From Mycteria americana (taxonomy: Eukaryota; Chordata; Aves; Ciconiiformes; Ciconiidae): a stretch of 64,000 nucleotides of DNA. Location of the stretch: positions 209,900,387 to 209,964,386 of the forward strand of contig NC_134365.1 in NCBI RefSeq assembly GCF_035582795.1, given 5' to 3'. The notes beneath the pieces were generated by a model, which saw nothing but the letters and a program-made list of their open reading frames with translations, was not told the origin of the DNA and did no database searches. Positions 34,741 through 47,700 of this stretch are shown here, one piece after another. Each line of letters begins with the position of its first letter. Within the stretch, counting starts at the first letter, position 1. The position numbers and the translations under genes are program-made.

Positions 34741-37700
34741 TTCATTATTTCGTTCTTCTGACATAGGCTGAGCACTGTTCATTTTGCTCTGTGCAAGCCA
34801 GGAACTCTGTTTCACGGGCATTATTGTATTGTTCTGGTCAGGTTCTTTCACTGCAGCCATCACACTGGTGGCAACATCTTCTCTGAGTGTGTTAAGCGAC
34901 GTTTGTCATCAGTCACAGGTGGCTTGTTCTACTTTCACTCATCTCGAAGTTGCACTGAATTTATCATTATAAGGATTAATTAAACATATTAATTAAATAT
35001 ATTAATATTTTCTGTACTCAGAAGAGTGATTGTGAAAGTGGCATGCTCCCCAGATGTAGTCTGCAAGCAGGTGAAAAAGAAAAGGGAAAACAGTCCCATA
35101 AAGATGATGTAGCCAAAGAAGAGGAGAATGGGTTAATTCCTCCTACTCCCCTAAATTCTCATCAACATCAAAATCTGGAAGAGTCAATGGGTTTGTCCCA
35201 GTTCCCTGAGGACCTCAGTGGAAGACAGGGTTGCCTGACAGGTGCCAAGAGCCAAGTTTGGCTTGTAAAACCTCAATTTAGGCAGTTATTTTATGCGGAG
35301 ATCCTTTAAATGATCATGGAAGCCCTGACTTTGTTTCCTAATAACTTTTTTTTATGATCCACGCTGTGCTTGCTGAGGTTTGACCTCTCCTCTGCTAGCA
35401 TTAAAGATCCTCAAGTATTTTAAAAGGAAGGATTGTGCTCTGGTATCTTTGGCCCAAGTTTACACTTCCCCCATCTCCCAAGCTTTGTTTGCTAGTTGGC
35501 TGCCAGGGTACCCTGCAGAAGTAGCTGCATTTTCTGGTTCTGGACGTGCATAACTTTTGGAAGCGCTCTGAAGCAAGCAGTATAAGGTGACCATCTGTGG
35601 GGTGAGGTGACGTTACGGTGCAGTGAGTACAGGTGGATTAAAGCACAAACCATTCTGCAAAGCTGGAGTGGGATCTTTTGACTAACAAAGTTTGGTGCCA
35701 AAGCAATGAAATATTCTGTTTGTGAGGTGAAGGACTGCTGTCTGCTCCTTGTGCTTCTGTGGGAGCGAAGCTGGGTTCTGATAAAGACAATTTGTGTAGC
35801 CGAGTCAGGTAAAATGAATAAGTCACATTGCCTTTGTGGGTAGAAAACTTTGATCTGCTGTCATGGGACCTCTGGCCTGCTGGGAGCCATTTGGTTAGGA
35901 TGGACATGGGCGCCATTTAAAACCTTTGTTCCCCTCAGCTGTGAGAACGTTTTCTGAACCAAAATCAAGAAGACCCCCTGGAAGCTACATAAAAGCTATA
36001 TTTAATGAAAAGTTCAGCAAGTGAATTTGTTAAATGTATGCTAGTGTCGGAGCCTTTTCAGTCCTAGCTCTCCAATCAAATCACTTGCCTCCTTTGAAGC
36101 TTTTTAAGCTTTGAATACATTTAATGAACGTCTCCTCCATTCTGAAACTATTTAACAGACTGTTTTACCACCAAAGTTTCTGTAGGTAGCGAGCAGAGGA
36201 ACAGTTTGTCTGCCTGGACTTGACACGCTCTCTGAGGCCAACCCATGGGCTTCTTAACTTCCCTGACTATTACAGTATGTCCTCTGATACAGCTCTCGCC
36301 TCCCCTGCGATACTCAAATTGAGTCTTTTGTGTGTAGCACCACAACAAAGGAGAGTGATATACAGCTTCTGTTTCTTCTGCGCTGAGAAGTGTGACTCCA
36401 GCAAAAATATTAGCTGGTCTGTGGGGAAATCTGAACCTTAGAAAGGTATGTCTGACTCAGAGAAGCTGCTTTGCCGAAACTTTGACTTATCTCACTATTA
36501 TTACTTCTCCCCTCGCAAAGAACACTGCCTGCAAGAAGGTGTATGTGGGGTTTGGTTAGCTTGCAGTGACCAAAAAAAACCCAGCAACTAGGTTAGTCAC
36601 TTGGCAGGTTAAGAAAGGCCATAACATGCCCCTCTTCCTCTTCCTAACTGCTGTCAACGGTCCTTTCTACCAAGATATCATCTTCAGAGGCCAGTTGTAG
36701 TCTGCCTTTCTATTGAGGCTGTTGGCTTATGAAACTGAAACTTCACTCATGTCTCATTACTGGAAAAGAAGGGCTCCATCCTGGTCCCTTTGACAACTTT
36801 GGGAAGGGTAGTATCTCCACTGTTCCATTTATATTGCCCCTCATATGTGGTGTAGGAGGAGCTGGAAGCTGGCAAGCTGTTCCAGCTAACAAAGCACTGG
36901 CATGGAGGTGCCAGCTCTGCCAGCAAGCACATGTCCCCTGTTGTGCCACTACTTCCTTTCTATGCTTGAGCTCTTCAGGTGGCACCATCTCACTGCCTAG
37001 CACATGGGACCCTGGTCTCTGCTGAGGGCCCAACTCTACATGATAATGACCTGATGCCATCACTTCTATGGAGTTCAGGAACGTGATTAAAGAAACCACT
37101 ATGCAACACATTAGAGGGCACACAATCAGCTACATGGTATGTAGAAGAGCTTTAGCCACCTGGCTGCTCCGGAGAGAAGAGGAACAAGGTCTTTGCTCTT
37201 TGGCCTCTCTCTGGTGTCTGCATGTCAGCATTCCCCTGTATCACTTCCCAGTGATGGTACTCCCAGCAGCAGCAGGATGAAGCTGATGGGATTCATAACA
37301 GGGCTGTGTTTTCCACAAATCTGAATCAGTGGCTGTAAACCTGAAAAGGATCTTACCCATATCATACTGCTACAATTTGGAACAGTTTTGAGCAGTGAAA
37401 GAGGCAGTGGTCTTGGCTACAGAAAAGAAGGAGTTGGTGCCAAGTGAGATTTGGATCACCTTTTCAACTTAACAGTATTAAGAGACAGATTTTTTTTTTT
37501 CTTTTTAGATGAAAGCATAAACTATTTATACCCCATATTTCCCATGAAAAGCTTCCTGTAGCCACTTGAGAGCCAACCTGTGAATTTGTCATACCTTGTC
37601 AAGTTCTTCCAAAGTATTATTAGATGCAGGTAATCAATCCGTAATTGTACTGAAGTGCCAACACCAATACCTAATACAAAATACCTGCAACTCTCAAGCA

Positions 37701-37769
37701 ACAGTTCTTAGGTGAGTGTGCTGTAAACTAAAAACTCAGCATTTCTACTCTGACTCTAGGATCTATTCA

Positions 37770-37870
37770 ACAGATTACTCCTGTTATTTCACTTCCATAA
37801 ACCTCAGTTTCCTTTACGAAAAATACTATTTATCACCTTTGTAAAGTGCATTGAGATCTGATGGTGAGGT
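37770..37870 (+). repeat. MIR-like SINE remnant
   Basis: AACCTCAGTTTCCTTTACGA followed by TTTGTAAAGTGCATTGAGAT resembles the MIR/L3 end (CTCAGTTTCCTCATCTGTAA ... GTAAAGTGCTTTGAGATC). Confidence 0.5.
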
Positions 37871-38984
37871 TTACGGCTTAGAAGCCAAATTCATTATTGA
37901 CGGAGCCTAAGACAGGATATTTGAACATTTGCTTTGGCAAAGCTGCAGGCAATGTATATGAGTTGATGTATTCTTCTTATTTGAATTCTGTGTTTTGAGC
38001 CTTTGAGGTGCACTCAAATCACCTTTTCAGCCTTTGACCCACAGGTATGAGTACTGAAAATGCAAACCCAAATGAGTCTTTTACACAATCACATGACTCC
38101 CAGAGCTGGGTTTTTATGGCACCGCATTGCCAAGTTTCACAATAAAAGTGCAAGATGTGGCAGTGCCCCTTCTTTTTAGGAGAGCAAAGCATTTCCCAAC
38201 TTTTCATTCATAATCATAAATGTATGCTTCATATTTTCTTGCTTTACTTGCTCTTGATTCTGCATCAGTTTGTACTCAAATTAGTCTCCCAATTAAGTCA
38301 GCTGTGTTCAAGCACTTCATGTACTTGATGCTCCAGCAAACGGAGCAAAGCGGGGCTGGAACTGAGAGCATATACGCAAGTCATCTGCTCTCTGTCGAGG
38401 CTGCAGCTGCACCCCAGCACTAGCAGGTGGGAGCTACCTTGTCCTGCATGTGTTGCCTCCCATCTGGTAGTAATGGAGGAAGGTTCATGTTTATGGCTTG
38501 GGGTGGGAGAAAGACTCAAAAATATTTCTTAATTGAATAACTTAGACAAAACTCCAACACACTGAAAAATTATAATTTATTTTGGTTTTAGTTTTAAAAT
38601 ACCTCACGCCCGTGGCTTCACATACAGGTGTTGGCATTTCCCTGAAGAAATTCCTTTTGTTCAGGAATGGCTCCTGTAGCTATCTATGTCACTCAGTTAT
38701 AATTCTGATGCGCTTGCAAATCCAGCTGACTCAAGGTGCAGAAATTAATACCAATTAGAAATCGGCATGAAAGTGCTTCTGACACAGTGAGGAAGCAGAT
38801 CTTGCAAACCCATTTACCTGCTGCCTGAGCGTGAAGCTGGCTGAAAGACCCGGTAAGGTCCTGGACTAGCAGATGAAACCCCAAGAAGGTTCATCGTGGC
38901 TCTTCTGTTTTGAAACAAAACATGCTATTGTGCAAGAGTCATCCCTGTGGTACCCTGGCTTTATTACAGAGCTCTGCAGGCACC

Positions 38985-39205
38985 TCCCTAGAGTAGGTGT
39001 TATACAAACACCCAGTGAGAACCATGCCCTTCCCTGCATACCTTAGGGCCTCAAGAGACAAGATAGACAAAGAATGGAAGGAGGAACAGAAGCACAGAAA
39101 GGTCAAGTGTCTTGCCCAAGGTCAAACAGCAGGTCAGTGGCAGAGCTGGGAACGGAGCCCAGATTTCCTGACTCCTAGTCCAGCACTCTATTAATCATCT
39201 CTTTG
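38985..39205 (-). repeat. MIR-like SINE, ancient
   Basis: Contains GAAGCACAGAAAGGTCAAGT, CTTGCCCAAGGTCAAACAGC and GGTCAGTGGCAGAGCTGGGA, then GACTCCTAGTCCAGCACTCT. These match the complement of the MIR core and head nearly base for base. It includes the preceding GTTATACAAACACCCAGTGA part typical of reptile MIR-like copies. Confidence 0.85.
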
Positions 39206-40718
39206 CTTTGTGTTCTGCGGCCTGTTACTGTCCATAGGAAATGTGAGGATGACTTTCTGACAGCTTCAGAGTTACTTCTTAGTTTTGGAAACTATTGATC
39301 ATCAGCCCACTATTGAGATAAAGAGGTCATGTACTGGACATATGCACTAGAAGATTCAGAACTAAGTGCTCTAGGTATGGATTTCATTCCAGGACACTGA
39401 AATGCCATATTTCATAATCCCAAATGTTTCTTCTAAGTCAGATTTTTAAGTCTTTTTTCCCTTACTTTGTATACAAAGTGGTTTGTTTTTACAGAGTTAC
39501 TCATCACAGTTGAACTCCTACATTGGTGCTTGCCCTATAAATTATTTCTTCCTTGAAAACGAGTTACAACAGTTATTTAGTTAGCAGGGCTTTTCTTCTC
39601 CATGGAATTTACCAGTGAAACAGTCAGAAAACCAGAGAGTCATCAGTCCTGAGACACTTGTGATTCTTACTTATTTTCATTCCTCACCGTACGATGTATT
39701 CAGTTTTCAAAGTCTTTCAATGGAATTATCTTGATCACGAAGTTAATTATAACTGTGAGATTTTTTTTTCTTCCCAAAAATTGTGACTTGAGGCAAAACT
39801 CTGGCTACCGTGGTAATGACTTATCGAGAGTCTCTTGTAAACAATAGTATAATCACTTTCTTATAGTCATGGCAACAGTGTTTAAGCAATGAGCTTACTG
39901 AACACAATGTGCACTGTCTCCACTGAATAGCTATTGCAGTGCTGAAGTGTATGCTGCTCATTTTCAGAGGACTCAGGGACATAAATTATTCAGCAAAATA
40001 ACACTGCTTCAGAAAGCGTCTTTGAAATTGTTGTATTTTGTACTAGCCAAAGAAGGATGCTTATCAGTGCCAATGGGGCTGTGTTTAATTACTGCACAAC
40101 AGTGTACTCTTTGGGCCAGGTCCGCTCCCACTGAATTAAAGGGTGTCTGTCTCAAACCATTTGAGAACTGTGCTACCTGTCGGCAGGGTCATGCTTCTCC
40201 TGGTGATCTTTGCCGCCGAGTGAAATCCCTAACATGGAGGGCAGAATGGCTCAGGAGGATGCATCCTGCACATATGCATGGTGTGAGAGGTGGTGACTAG
40301 GTGCAGAAGGAGGAATTTGTTTTAATGAACAAGGGGTTCACTCCAGCAGGGCCGATCCCTTCCTTGGCCTAGAGGATCACCTTGATTCCTGTTCAGTGGG
40401 TTGAGGAGGCACCTTGGAGAGTGGATGGCTTCACAGGAAGCTTCAGAGTTGAGCCCCAAGACAAGGAGTTGCCTCTGATTTTTCTGTTTATTTTGTTTTT
40501 ACAGCTCTCTCATTCAAATAACTAGACCTGGAGGAAAGACCTTGTTGGCAACAGTTGTTGTTTTGGGATGAGTCATTCCACCAGATTGCAGAAATGCCAC
40601 CCCAGTGACAGTTGGCGAAAACGCTGCATGGGCTGTTCAGTTTATGTTTTTCACTTTGGAAAATCAGACCATTTATTTAGGGTTCTGTTGCTTTAGAAAC
40701 CATCTCCAGACACTCCAA

Positions 40719-41441
40719 TTTCCTTTCCTTTCCTTTCCTTTCCTTTCCTTTCCTTTCCTTTCCTTTCCTTTCCTTTCCTTTCCTTTCCTTTCCTTTCCTT
40801 TCCTTTCCTTTCCTTTCCTTTCCTTTCCTTTCCTTTCCTTTCCTTTCCTTTCCTTTCCTTTCCTTTCCTTTCCTTCCCTTCCCTTCCCTTCCCTTCCCTT
40901 CCCTTCCCTTCCCTTCCCTTCCCTTCCCTTCCCTTCCCTTCCCTTCCCTTCCCTTCCCTTCCCTTCCCTTCCCTTCCCTTCCCTTCCCTTCCCTTCCCTT
41001 CCCTTCCCTTCCCTTCCCTTCCCTTCCCTTCCCTTCCCTTCCCTTCCCTTCCCTTCCCTTCCCTTCCCTTCCCTTCCCTTCCCTTCCCTTCCCTTCCCTT
41101 CCCTTCCCTTCCCTTCCCTTCCCTTCCCTTCCCTTCCCTTCCCTTCCCTTCCCTTCCCTTCCCTTCCCTTCCCTTCCCTTCCCTTCCCTTCCCTTCCCTT
41201 CCCTTCCCTTCCCTTCCCTTCCCTTCCCTTCCCTTCCCTTCCCTTCCCTTCCCTTCCCTTCCCTTCCCTTCCCTTCCCTTCCCTTCCCTTCCCTTCCCTT
41301 CCCTTCCCTTCCCTTCCCTTCCCTTCCCTTCCCTTCCCTTCCCTTCCCTTCCCTTCCCTTCCCTTCCCTTCCCTTCCCTTCCCTTCCCTTCCCTTCCCTT
41401 CCCTTCCCTTCCCTTCCCTTCCCTTCCTTTCCCTTCCCTTC
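40719..41441 (+). repeat. (TTTCC)n to (TTCCC)n pentanucleotide array
   Basis: A pure pyrimidine array of about 723 bp on this strand. The first 155 bp are 31 units of TTTCC; at 40874 the unit switches to TTCCC for about 113 units with a single off-unit at 41426-41430. A T/C-rich stretch follows to about 41512. Frames of about 300 codons in it are repeat artefacts. Confidence 0.98.
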
Positions 41442-42979
41442 ATTTTTTTTCCTTTCCCCTTTTCCCCATTTTTCTCTTTCCCTCTCCTTCCCCTGCTTTT
41501 TTTCCTTTTCCTCACTGCTATGGTATCTCAACATCTGAGCTCTTGAGTCTCGATTCTGATCTGATTGGCCCCTCCTGAAACCACCTTTGGGAAATACTAC
41601 GGATGTGGCACTGTGGAACATCAGCCTAATGCCGGATCAAGCTCTTTATTTCTGGTCATTATGCTAGTTTATAGTCACTTATTTTGTTTTCCAAAGAAAT
41701 GCATTCTCTCTGCTTCTCTAAAAGCTTTTGGTTCGACATCCTTCCAAGCTAGATACACTTGGTCTTCAACATGGGGCTGCTTACCTTTATGGCCCAGTTC
41801 CCGGAAACAGTTATGCATGTGCTTAATTGTGCACACATGGGTAATCGCACTGAAATCAAGATGTGTAGAATTAAGCAAGTCTAGAAGTATTTGCAGGGTT
41901 TGGTCTTTGTTCAACAAACAGGCCTCAGCCTGGCTGAAGTCCACGACATGCTACAAAAAGGAACCGAATTCAAAAGTAAGTAGCGTACTAATTATCAATT
42001 GACTTATTTCCTTAAACCAGTTAATTCTCTACTTTTAAAAAATACTTCCCATTTTTCCTGCAAATCCAATTGCCCTTCCTTTCACACGCATTTTTCCTCC
42101 TCACTGCTCAACTCCCAGCAGACGTGAGCTGCCTGCCACATGATCCCCTTTCATAATCATTTGAGTTCCGATGGTTCTTTTTTCCTACCAACTTTGTGTA
42201 TCACCATAATGGTTCCTAGGACATATTTTGGCCAGCTTTTAGGGAGAGAGAGAGTCACAGTGTTTCAGACCTTCATTTCCAACTGCAGTATTAAATATAA
42301 TCCTTATAATTATAGCACTGCCACTTGGACCACTGTAGTTCAGCCTATGTCAATATGTCGTCAAAAGCTCTCTTTCTCAGGAGCTGGAACTCAGTCATGT
42401 TGATTGAATTGAAATTTGATGGCCAGCAGCTGCAAACACACTCTGGCCCCATCCCCCTGCCTCCCTGCTTTTTTTTTCCTTTTACCACAAAATCCTCTTG
42501 CTTTCCGTCCAAGTAATGAGTTTACAGAACAGAGATAATGGCTGATGCCAGGCTAAGTTATTGTGAGCCACCTCTTTGGGTAAGTCTAGACTGTCCTTCG
42601 AGGGGTGCCCTGAGGCAATGTGAAGGCACAATCTGCTATCTGTGCCGCTGGTGCCCCAGGTGCAGCGCGAAGGCCATCCTCAGACTACACGTGACCATCC
42701 TCTGTGTTGGAGCTACATGGATGCCATCAGTGTTGCACTCAGCAGCTAAGGAAGCTGTAGACGTGCCTGGGCTGAAGTCTGTGAGGCTCCTGTGTGAGCA
42801 GGGCTGGGAGCACCGCAGTCCTCTCCCCTCTTGTCGCCTTGGTCAATCGCCATACAGACCTTGCTATTCATCTAAGCAAAGGCATCAGGACTGGGGTAAT
42901 TCCCAGTGGCAGTTTATACTGCAAGTTTAACACATGCGTTTTTAGCCCTCGGGGACTGCGGGAAAAAACAGCTTTGAAC

Positions 42980-42997
42980 TGGAAAAAAAAAAAAAAA
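42980..42997 (+). repeat. Poly(A) tract
   Basis: Eighteen A after TTGAACTGG. No recognisable retrocopy precedes it. Confidence 0.8.
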
Positions 42998-44070
42998 AAA
43001 TTGGTATCCAGTAGTTGTATAACACGATCCTGTCATTTTTGGTACTTAAAAAACAAAACAAAACCATTCATAACACGAGATATTCATGTTTTTAAAAGTG
43101 CCACTTGCCAATACACAGTAACTACTTTTCATAAGACCCTTTAGTCCACGTATTTTCAGGTGGACCAGAATAGCTCTGCAGAAGTTAATCCAGTCCCTTG
43201 AGTAAACAGTATGTACTTCTAAAACTTTCTATATATACTAACCATATGTAAGGCCTTTGACATACATTTGTACCACACACAATACATCTGAGGGGCCCTG
43301 ATAGAGCCAGGATGGCTAGTGAGGTCGATAACCCCCTTGCCAGTGTACTGGATGCATGTTCATTCTGTCAAGCCCATGAAGGGTAACTGCGTTTGGATGA
43401 CCGGTGTGTCGAAAGGGCTATTTACTGAAACAGTCCATTATGTGGTTCTCGGAGCCCTCTCCCAGGACGTACTGTCTGTGCCTGGGTCGCCCAGGCTCTC
43501 ATCAAAGCACAGCCTCTTTGACACAGGTCAGAAGGACTCTTCACCGCAGCCTTCCACTGCCTCTTGCGCTCACAAAAGTCACACTCATCCCCTTCCCCTG
43601 GTAAAGTCCTTCTCTGTCATTCCCCTCCTCCACTTCCCGAAGCTATTAGCCATTCCTCCTCCTCCACATTCACCCCTCTCTCACCTGGGCTATTGCCCGC
43701 CCTTCTCTCCTTTCATGCTACTGACACTGCTTCGTAATGTTGTTTTTCTAGCTTGGAAGAAAGGGCCACAGGGCCAGGCTAACAGAGAGATGCTGAACAC
43801 ATGGTTTCCACATGTTCTCCTCATCTTCCCTCATACTGCTTCTCTAGCTGTCTTTCTGTCTTTGCTTCAACTGGAAACCTAATGACCACGACTGTATTCG
43901 CTCCTCCTCTCATTAGATTTCTAAAGGATGAGCTCAAAGGTCCTGCGTCATTGTCACCAGAAACTTAGAGCAAAAACTTCTGTGAGTTGACAGTGCACTT
44001 GTAGGTTCTCTGGTCCCTCACCGTAGGGAATGGGTGTTCACAAACTGGGCATGCAATTGTGAATGCTCAG

Positions 44071-44220
44071 GCTCCAGTTCAGAAAAATACTTAAAAGAAT
44101 ATGTGTGAAGTTAAACATAGGATTAAACGCTTTTCAGTTTGAGCGCTGCTTCCTTGAAGTGGGACCCCATATTGGAGAAGGCATCCTTATTGGCCTGATT
44201 CAGAAAATACTTAAGAGTAC
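44071..44220. repeat. Ancient palindromic MITE-like repeat
   Basis: CAGTTCAGAAAAATACTTAA at one end and TGATTCAGAAAATACTTAAG at the other, with GAAGTTAAACAT and CTTGAAGTGGGAC between. It resembles the amniote repeat built on CAGATTCAGCAAAGCACTTA ... TCCCATTGAAGTCAATGGGA. Diverged. Confidence 0.5.
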
Positions 44221-44618
44221 ACCAAAGTTTTAAGAATAGTAGTACATCCGCTATCTTGTATTTTTAATGACTCTTAAATAGGGCAGGGTGGTGTGGGCAA
44301 GGCAGGAAATGTGGAGGCTCTCCTGGTCATCTCTTACATTTTGACTCGTGCTCCGGAATCTGAGTGTCTCTGAACTCTAAATACATTTTGGTAGTGCTGC
44401 TGCCTACATGCCACTGTAATGTTCATTACAGAACATTGTGTTGCGTGCTCATGTGCAGATTATTTAAAGCAATTACAATTAAATGAAGAGCAATTAAGTC
44501 TTAGAAAGGAAATGTTCTTACACAGTTAGCAGTATTTCTATGACTGCACTTGATGGTGAGTTGGACCCTTAGACCCTTGGATTCCTCTCCTGCATCCCAA
44601 TGATCAATTTGGGAACAG

Positions 44619-44730
44619 CTAGGAGTCCGAATCTTTTTGACTTATAACATCTAGGCATCTAATCTTCCCTGTATTGAACTGAAACCAATGGGAACTGGAC
44701 ACCTAATTGGATTTTTGGATCTCAGCCTAA
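44619..44730. repeat. Second ancient MITE-like repeat
   Basis: ATCTAGGCATCTAA, AACCAATGGGAACTGGACAC and CTAATTGGATTTTTGGATCT resemble the amniote palindromic repeat with TTAGGCACCTAAATCCC, CAATGGGA and a TTGAGGATCTGGGCC end. Confidence 0.5.
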
Positions 44731-47700
44731 AATCTGTGGAGTGCTTTGGAAAATTTATCCCTAGGAGATTTTGCTTGAGTCAAGGATATAGACTGGGGAC
44801 ATTGCTCACAAAAAAGACCCAACATGTGACATCAGTGCATCAGTCAATGAGTCATCCATCAGTGCCAGAGGTCAAAGTATTCTTTGTATTTACCTAAGAA
44901 GTAGTTACCTATTTGGTAGTTACTTTCTGAAATGATGCTTGTAGTACTAACATGACATTTTGGTTTGCTGTACAGCAAACCCACTATTTTTAAATGCCTT
45001 GTATAAAGACAGGCCTTGTTGTTTCTTTAAAAGTTAGAAATACTAGAGAACAAATGTAAAAGGCCCATTTCCTTCCTTGCTAGTTATGCGTGGTCTAGGA
45101 AAAATCCCAAATTGTGCTAGTAAGAGACTGTCCAGTCTCTTTTCTTGCCAACGATGCAAGTGTTGCTCCTTCAGAGAAGGCTGAATTATTATTTTATCAT
45201 TGCCGCCTTCTGATCTGTCACTGTTTCTGCTTTCCCTCTGTTTTGGCTTTTCATTCTTTAAATATATTACTGAAAATATATTTTTAAAAATTAAGGCAAT
45301 AATTTATTAAAAAGGGATTTACCTGTAAAAGACTCTGGGCATACCACACACAGGCAGGTCCCAGCCAGGAAATCCAGCGTTAATGCTGAAACTCCATCTC
45401 TCAGGCTCACTGTTTCTCACGGGTGCTTGGTCCTTGCTGGGTGCTGGGGTGCCTGGACTTCCCAGCACATGTGGTAACCATCGATCTTAGTGTGGTGTTA
45501 GAGGCCAGTGCTAGGCGCTGAGGGCAGCAGCAGAGCTGAAGGGCAAAGGAGGAGAGTGAAATTTTGCTGTCAGTGCCTGGGTGTCTCTCTCTGTACAGTC
45601 CTATGACATGTAAGCAAAGAAAGTTTGAAAATTACCCTGGGAATAGGAAAGCGAATCTGTACAGAGCAGGATAATAATCCTTTCAAGGAGGGGGCGAAAA
45701 AGCACTTGCCTCCTGCCAAGTTCTTTTTTTCATTTTTCAAGGAAAAAAGCCCCAGTGATCCAATTGACCAACTCCACAGCAGCAGTGCAACAGGCATCAA
45801 GTGGCCAGATCTCCTGTTTTATGAGCCCTATTACAAAACATTCACATGTCTAAAACTTGTGCCCTTCCTTCTCTTGATACACTTTGTCTCCTCAGATCAG
45901 GGTTTCTCCCTCAACACTTAATCCCTCTTCAGCCATCACCTTTTCCTGCCTCACAAACCTCTCTGTATGCTCACTTTGAAGCTCCTGTGGGCACCAACTT
46001 AATGCAAGTGCTTTGTAGGGGAGTCCAGAGCCATTGCCTCTCACAGGAGCAAGTAGCTACCTGTCAGGATTTAGCTTCTTCTGAAATAGTCTGTAAGGGT
46101 ACAAGATTACAGGAGCAATGGACTTGGAAGCAAAACAAAGCTGCCTATAGCAAGACACATTTAAGTCCTGCATGAACAACTGTGCCAGTCAGTCTCTTGT
46201 AACCCTCTCTTATCTAATCTAACATATCAGTATCTTTACTGCATTTATTACTTTGTTATCAAGGAATGACAGGAAGGAGATTGGGGCCTTGGTAAAAGCA
46301 CGAGGCAGAGAGGCAGAAATGAGACATACTGTTGAGCAAAGGTTAAAAGAGCTGTAGAAGCAGGGCACTGAGCATTGCAAACAGCAGACCGTCTTGTCCT
46401 TCCCCCATCCCACTGACTTTGCGGTGGTGAGGGCCTGGTTTCACAGCCTGTTTGGTGTGGGAGACTGTGAGACCCTATAGCCCAGAAATGGGTTATTCAA
46501 AGGTTTCCTGTGTCTTAAACGGTTTCTCCAGCAAAATCCAAATGCAAGGCCATAGATGTCAATAATACCTCTGATCATTCGCTCAGGAACATTATTAATG
46601 AGATAATTTTTCTGAACAGGTCCTACAGTTTCTGCACCCTTGGATTTCATTTGGTTTGCCTGATGGGAATGAGCTACAGCTACTGTCAGTGTTTATTTCC
46701 AGTTAGTTTTACTTGTGGCACTCCTCAGCAGCCCATGGTTAGGATGCTCCAGTTAATCAACCCTCCTCCTCACTGCCTCCCCCTTTTGTTTATTTGTCTG
46801 CTCTTGCATCACAGAAACACTTCCAGCAATTCCTCTTACATAGCAGTTACTGAAGCAAAGGACCGTCTAGTTACACTCCAGCAGAAACTTAAGTGAGTCA
46901 ACGCTAAGAAGGACGCACACATTGCACAACAAGTGATTCCCAAACCAAGCAGGGCAGGTCAGCACCCAGAGGTGCTTACAGGGGCCCATTAAGGCCCTCA
47001 GGCTCTTTCAAACAGGGGACCGTACTCCTAGAACACAGCATCAGAAATAAAGAGCGGCCCTACGTGAACCAACGCGCAAAGCTTCCTGCCTCTTAGCCAG
47101 GTTAGAGATGCGGTGGTGCCAAGTCTTTCTGCACTAGCCAGGATGGGCTGCTTAGCAGGAGACACAGTCAGTGCCTTCCCCACTCACAGCAGGCAGAAGG
47201 TCTGCTTATGCATGAAAACTGTCCTGAAAAAGACAACACAAAATTAAGCAGGGGTGTTTGGTTCTTATTTAAACAGTTGCAGCTTGTACTGGTGATGCTG
47301 CCCGCTGGTGTGTATCAAGGCTGTGGGCCAGCAGTAAATAGCACCCTGATGTGGTGGAGGGTGCAGACATGCAAACCAGAGCGAGTGGTACCTGGGGCTG
47401 TTGTGGCTAATGGCAAGGGACGCCTTTGAGGTGAAGTGGGCAGGGCTGCACCGTAAAGTAGGATGATAGTATGAAGGACTTCACATTTGTTTTCCCAGCG
47501 TGAGCTAAGTGATTCCTTGGCTTGCACAGGAACACTAGGAAGATGGTTGAGAGCTTTTGCCCCATCGGTCTGTGATGAGAATGAGTACCTGGTGTTGCAG
47601 AGTGAAAAGGTATGATCTACTGACAGGGAACGGCTTTGCATGCGGAAGGGCACTCGAGTGGCTGGGTACAAAGCAGAAAGTGAACATGTAGATCCTTGGC

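Larger units (their letters stand above)
31229..40718 (+). other. MAML2 intron 1, first part
   Basis: No gene seen. The first 900 bases are still CpG-rich. MIR-like fragments (about 37770-37870 and 38985-39205) and a tRNA-like/hairpin pair at 34606-34740 are the recognised structures. Much of 32.1-34.3 kb is unique and could hold enhancers, but nothing here proves it. Confidence 0.6.

Noticed and set aside
40719-41441. Array considered as a CRISPR or satellite array
   Set aside because: No spacers; a plain pentanucleotide microsatellite.
40605-41621. Open frames of about 280-314 codons on both strands
   Set aside because: They are translations of the pentanucleotide array (a 5-base unit with no stop); no start context or family.
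42538-42930. 130-codon frame with several Cys
   Set aside because: Cys spacing does not fit a known zinc motif; no supporting splice sites.
42950-43000. Poly(A)18 considered as the end of a processed retrocopy
   Set aside because: No coding similarity upstream and no target duplication found.
43319-43882. 187-codon frame rich in Pro, Ser and Leu
   Set aside because: CT-rich sequence with few stops; no domain or exon borders.
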